Source: an uncultured Planctomycetaceae bacterium (GTDB lineage: Bacteria; Planctomycetota; Planctomycetia; Planctomycetales; Planctomycetaceae). Taken from it: a stretch of DNA of 8,686 nucleotides. Below, piece by piece: positions 6,371 through 8,686 of this stretch; positions within the stretch are counted from its first letter, which is position 1, and each line of letters starts with the position of its first letter. Made by a program: the position numbers and the translations under genes. The notes under the pieces were generated by a model. That model searched no databases. It had not been told where the DNA came from and worked only from the letters and a program-made list of their open reading frames with translations. The stretch is from NCBI GenBank assembly GCA_903823545.1, contig CAIJTL010001136.1:1-8686 (forward strand), written 5' to 3'.

Positions 6371-7972
6371 GTGACCGTCAGCAGCACGCCCGAATTAAGC
6401 CTTCCTGCCACCACAATTGCCTCAGCGGTTCGCCCTGTTGCAGTCATTGATATTGGTACGACTGCAATTCGTATGGCGATTGCAGAAATTGATTCTGCGG
6501 GGAACGTGCGCACGCTGGAGACCGTGACTCAAGGAGTTGACCTTGGCAAAGACACATTCACACGCGGAATGATTCGCCGGGCCACGATCGAAGACTGCGT
6601 GAAGGTTCTAAAAAGTTACCGTCAGTTGCTGCGTGAATTTCAGATCGTCAGCAACGATCAGATTCGCATCGTTGCAACCAGTGCCGTGCGCGAAGCAACG
6701 AACCGACTGGCGTTTCTCGATCGCATTTACATCGCGACGGGGCTGACTGTCGAACCGCTTGAAGAGGCCGAGGTCAATCGCATCACGTTCTTGGGGATTA
6801 AGCCCTTTCTACATTCGGAACCATCACTCGCAACTGCCAAAACTCTTGTGGTCGAAGTCGGTGGTGGCAGCACTGAGGTCTTGCTTGTGCAAAGCGAACA
6901 AGTCGCCTATTCGCACACCTACCGGCTCGGCTCACTGCGATTGCGTGAAATGCTCGAAGAGCATCGGCTTCCCAAATTGAAGGTTCGTCCGATCATGCAG
7001 AGCCAGATCGGTAGGACGGTTGAAGAAATCGTGATGCACGTTCCTCAGGAAGGAACAACTGAATTGATTGCCCTCGGTGGTGATGTTCGGTTTGCTGCGT
7101 CACAGATCTTGCCCGAAAAAAAATTGCAACATCTCGGGCACATTTCGACGGCATCACTCGAGCGTTTCACCGATAAGGTGCTCGAACTGTCGATCGACGA
7201 AATCGTTCACAAGTACCACATCTCGTTTCCCGATGCGGAAACTCTTGGCCCTGCGCTGTTGGCTTACAGCCTGTTGGCAAGAACGTTGCGGCTCGATCAC
7301 ATCTTGGTCACGAACGTCAATTTGCGTGACGGCTTACTGAAGGATATGGCGGTTCGCGGCTTGTGGTCCGACGAGTTTTCCGAACAAGTGATCCGATCAG
7401 CGCTCGACTTTGGTCGTAAGTTCTGCTTCGACGAAAACCACGCCGTGCATGTCGCGTTGTTGGCGGATAAGTTATTTCGTGAACTTGCCGCGGAGCATCA
7501 ACTCGATGCCAGATTCGGATTATTGCTGCACGTTGCGGCGTTGCTTCACGAGATTGGGCTGTACGTCAACACGACCAGTTACCACAAGCACTCGCTCTAC
7601 TTGATTCAATACAGCGAACTCTTCGGACTCACTAAGCGAGATCAAGCGCTAATCGCTCTAGTCGCTAGATACCATCGCCGCGCTTCCCCCAAACCATCGC
7701 ATCCCGGGTACGCGGCGCTGGATCGAGACAGCCGCGTCACCGTAAGCAAGTTGGCGGCGCTACTGCGAGTCGCTATCGCGCTCGATCGATCGTATAGCCA
7801 ACGAATTATGGACCTCAATTGCCAACGTGACGATGACCGACTTGTGATTACGATTCCTAACATTGAAGACCTTTCGCTCGAACAACTCGCCCTGAAGCAA
7901 AACGGCTTGCTGTTCGAGGAGACCTTCGGCTTGCAAGTTCAATTGCGACCGGGATACACGGGACGCGGTTAG
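6371..7972 (+). CDS. ppx: Ppx/GppA-family phosphatase (exopolyphosphatase, long E. coli-type with C-terminal HD-like domain)
   Basis: A 533-residue protein of the family that releases phosphate from polyphosphate (Ppx) or converts pppGpp to ppGpp (GppA). The N-terminal actin-like fold has VIDIGTTAIRM (25-35), the TSAVREATN motif (103-111), VVEVGGGSTEV (160-170), a LGGDVRFAA segment near 235-243 and NLRDGLL near 317-323. From about residue 335 there is an HD-like helical domain with NHAVHVALLADKLF, LLHEIGLYVN (391-400), YHKHSLYLI and a VARYHRR stretch, closely resembling the C-terminal half of E. coli Ppx. His-Glu in place of His-Asp is normal for this family. Two active-site motifs differ from the usual form: DIGSNS is DIGTTA, and DIGGGSTE is EVGGGSTE. 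The SGxEEAR loop is also altered (EEAEVNR, 131-137). The start is a GTG with only a weak upstream GAGAG, so it is less certain than the rest. Sequence alone does not separate Ppx from GppA. Confidence 0.86.
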   Translation: MTVSSTPELSLPATTIASAVRPVAVIDIGTTAIRMAIAEIDSAGNVRTLETVTQGVDLGKDTFTRGMIRRATIEDCVKVLKSYRQLLREFQIVSNDQIRIVATSAVREATNRLAFLDRIYIATGLTVEPLEEAEVNRITFLGIKPFLHSEPSLATAKTLVVEVGGGSTEVLLVQSEQVAYSHTYRLGSLRLREMLEEHRLPKLKVRPIMQSQIGRTVEEIVMHVPQEGTTELIALGGDVRFAASQILPEKKLQHLGHISTASLERFTDKVLELSIDEIVHKYHISFPDAETLGPALLAYSLLARTLRLDHILVTNVNLRDGLLKDMAVRGLWSDEFSEQVIRSALDFGRKFCFDENHAVHVALLADKLFRELAAEHQLDARFGLLLHVAALLHEIGLYVNTTSYHKHSLYLIQYSELFGLTKRDQALIALVARYHRRASPKPSHPGYAALDRDSRVTVSKLAALLRVAIALDRSYSQRIMDLNCQRDDDRLVITIPNIEDLSLEQLALKQNGLLFEETFGLQVQLRPGYTGRG

Positions 7973-7977
7973 ACACA

Positions 7978-8686
7978 ATGCCCTCCATACGCATTTCAAA
8001 TTTGAGAGTCGACGTCACTCAGCCTGAGGCAGAGCTGCCCAAGCGGTTGGCGAAAAAGCTAGGGGTTGCCGAAGCTGATGTCGCACGCTTGCGAATACTG
8101 CGAAAGAGTCTAGATGCGAGGTCGCGCAACAGCCTCAAATTTGTTTACACCATCCTGGTCGAACTGCTGGAAGGCCAATTGGTTGAAAAACTATTGGCAA
8201 AACACCCCGGAGATGTCGAGCTTTTTGCTCCGCCACAATTTGAAGATGTCAATCCGGGATCGGTTCCGCTTGAGCAACGTCCGGTGGTGATCGGCTCGGG
8301 GCCCGCTGGCTTGTTGGCGGCATACCTGCTGGCGGTCAAGGGATATCGGCCACTAATCATCGAACGTGGGCAAGCCGTCAAAGAGCGTGTCCCCGCGATT
8401 CGAGCGTTCGACTCTGGCGGTGAGCACGATCCGGAAAACAATTACCTGTTTGGCGAAGGTGGAGCTGGAACATTTAGCGATGGCAAACTGACCTGTCGCT
8501 TGAGTGGCCCCGACGTAGATTGGGTGTTGTCAAAGTTCGTTGAGTGTGGTGGGAAGCCGTCTTTGATTTACGAGCAGCGCCCGCATCTGGGAAGCAACCG
8601 CTTGCCAATGATCGTTCGCAACTTTCGCCGCAAGATCGAAGCTCTTGGCGGCGAGTATCGTTTCGGATGCTGCTTGGAGGGACTCG
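7978..8686 (+). CDS. FAD-dependent oxidoreductase, COG2509-like (3'-truncated)
   Basis: The frame opens with ATG 5 nt after the Ppx/GppA stop and runs without a stop to the window edge, giving 236 complete codons of a protein that is usually over 500 residues. The N-terminal about 95 residues form a small domain with the LRKSLDARSRNSLKFVYTI stretch typical of this uncharacterised flavoprotein family. A classical FAD-binding Rossmann start follows: VVIGSGPAGLLAAYLLA with the GxGxxG loop at 106-111, ending in the acidic residue Glu129 (LIIERG), which should hold the FAD ribose. The block FGEGGAGTFSDGKL (158-171) is a strong family signature. The reaction of this family is not established; it is usually annotated as an uncharacterised FAD-dependent dehydrogenase. 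The tight spacing indicates co-transcription with the phosphatase. There is no clear Shine-Dalgarno sequence, so translation may be coupled to the upstream gene. Confidence 0.88.
   Translation, partial: MPSIRISNLRVDVTQPEAELPKRLAKKLGVAEADVARLRILRKSLDARSRNSLKFVYTILVELLEGQLVEKLLAKHPGDVELFAPPQFEDVNPGSVPLEQRPVVIGSGPAGLLAAYLLAVKGYRPLIIERGQAVKERVPAIRAFDSGGEHDPENNYLFGEGGAGTFSDGKLTCRLSGPDVDWVLSKFVECGGKPSLIYEQRPHLGSNRLPMIVRNFRRKIEALGGEYRFGCCLEGL

Noticed and set aside
8145..8441. Minus-strand 98-codon open frame at the right end
   Set aside because: It is antisense to the FAD-dependent oxidoreductase, whose plus-strand frame has clear family motifs. The reverse frame has none.

Overview
The window looks like chromosomal DNA of a planctomycete (phylum Planctomycetota). 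The main evidence is the first gene, which has HEAT-like helices followed by the CxxCH haem domain typical of Pirellula/Verrucomicrobium-type proteins. The housekeeping sigma factor also has a region 1.1 of the style I associate with planctomycetes. G+C is moderate, and some genes have only weak Shine-Dalgarno sequences. I cannot name a genus. I see no mobile element, CRISPR array, rRNA or tRNA.

Layout. (1) Bases 1-1452, plus strand: the 3' end of a large haem-binding protein, cut by the window edge. (2) Bases 1486-2433, minus strand: a D-2-hydroxyacid dehydrogenase of the glyoxylate/hydroxypyruvate reductase type, convergent with gene 1 across only 33 bp. (3) Bases 2434-3391: a gap of about 960 bp between divergent genes. 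It has no convincing gene but is rich in short dyads and a recurring TTGGA-GAAT-like motif. (4) Bases 3392-5131, plus strand: the primary sigma factor RpoD, starting at a GTG with a strong ribosome binding site and followed by an intrinsic terminator at 5159-5195. (5) Bases 5369 to the end, plus strand: a tight three-gene cluster of a zinc-containing ROK sugar kinase, a long E. coli-type Ppx/GppA exopolyphosphatase, and the start of a COG2509-type FAD-dependent oxidoreductase that runs off the window. The spacings are 18 and 5 bp, so the three are probably one transcript.

How the genes relate. The sigma factor is a separate transcription unit closed by its own terminator. The downstream cluster pairs a sugar kinase with a polyphosphate or guanosine-pentaphosphate phosphatase, which hints at a link between sugar phosphorylation and polyphosphate or stringent-response metabolism. 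That link rests on gene order alone. The dehydrogenase and the haem protein are metabolic genes with no evident tie to the rest.

No clear new system is present. The most interesting material is the dyad-rich leader before rpoD and the altered active-site motifs of the Ppx/GppA protein.
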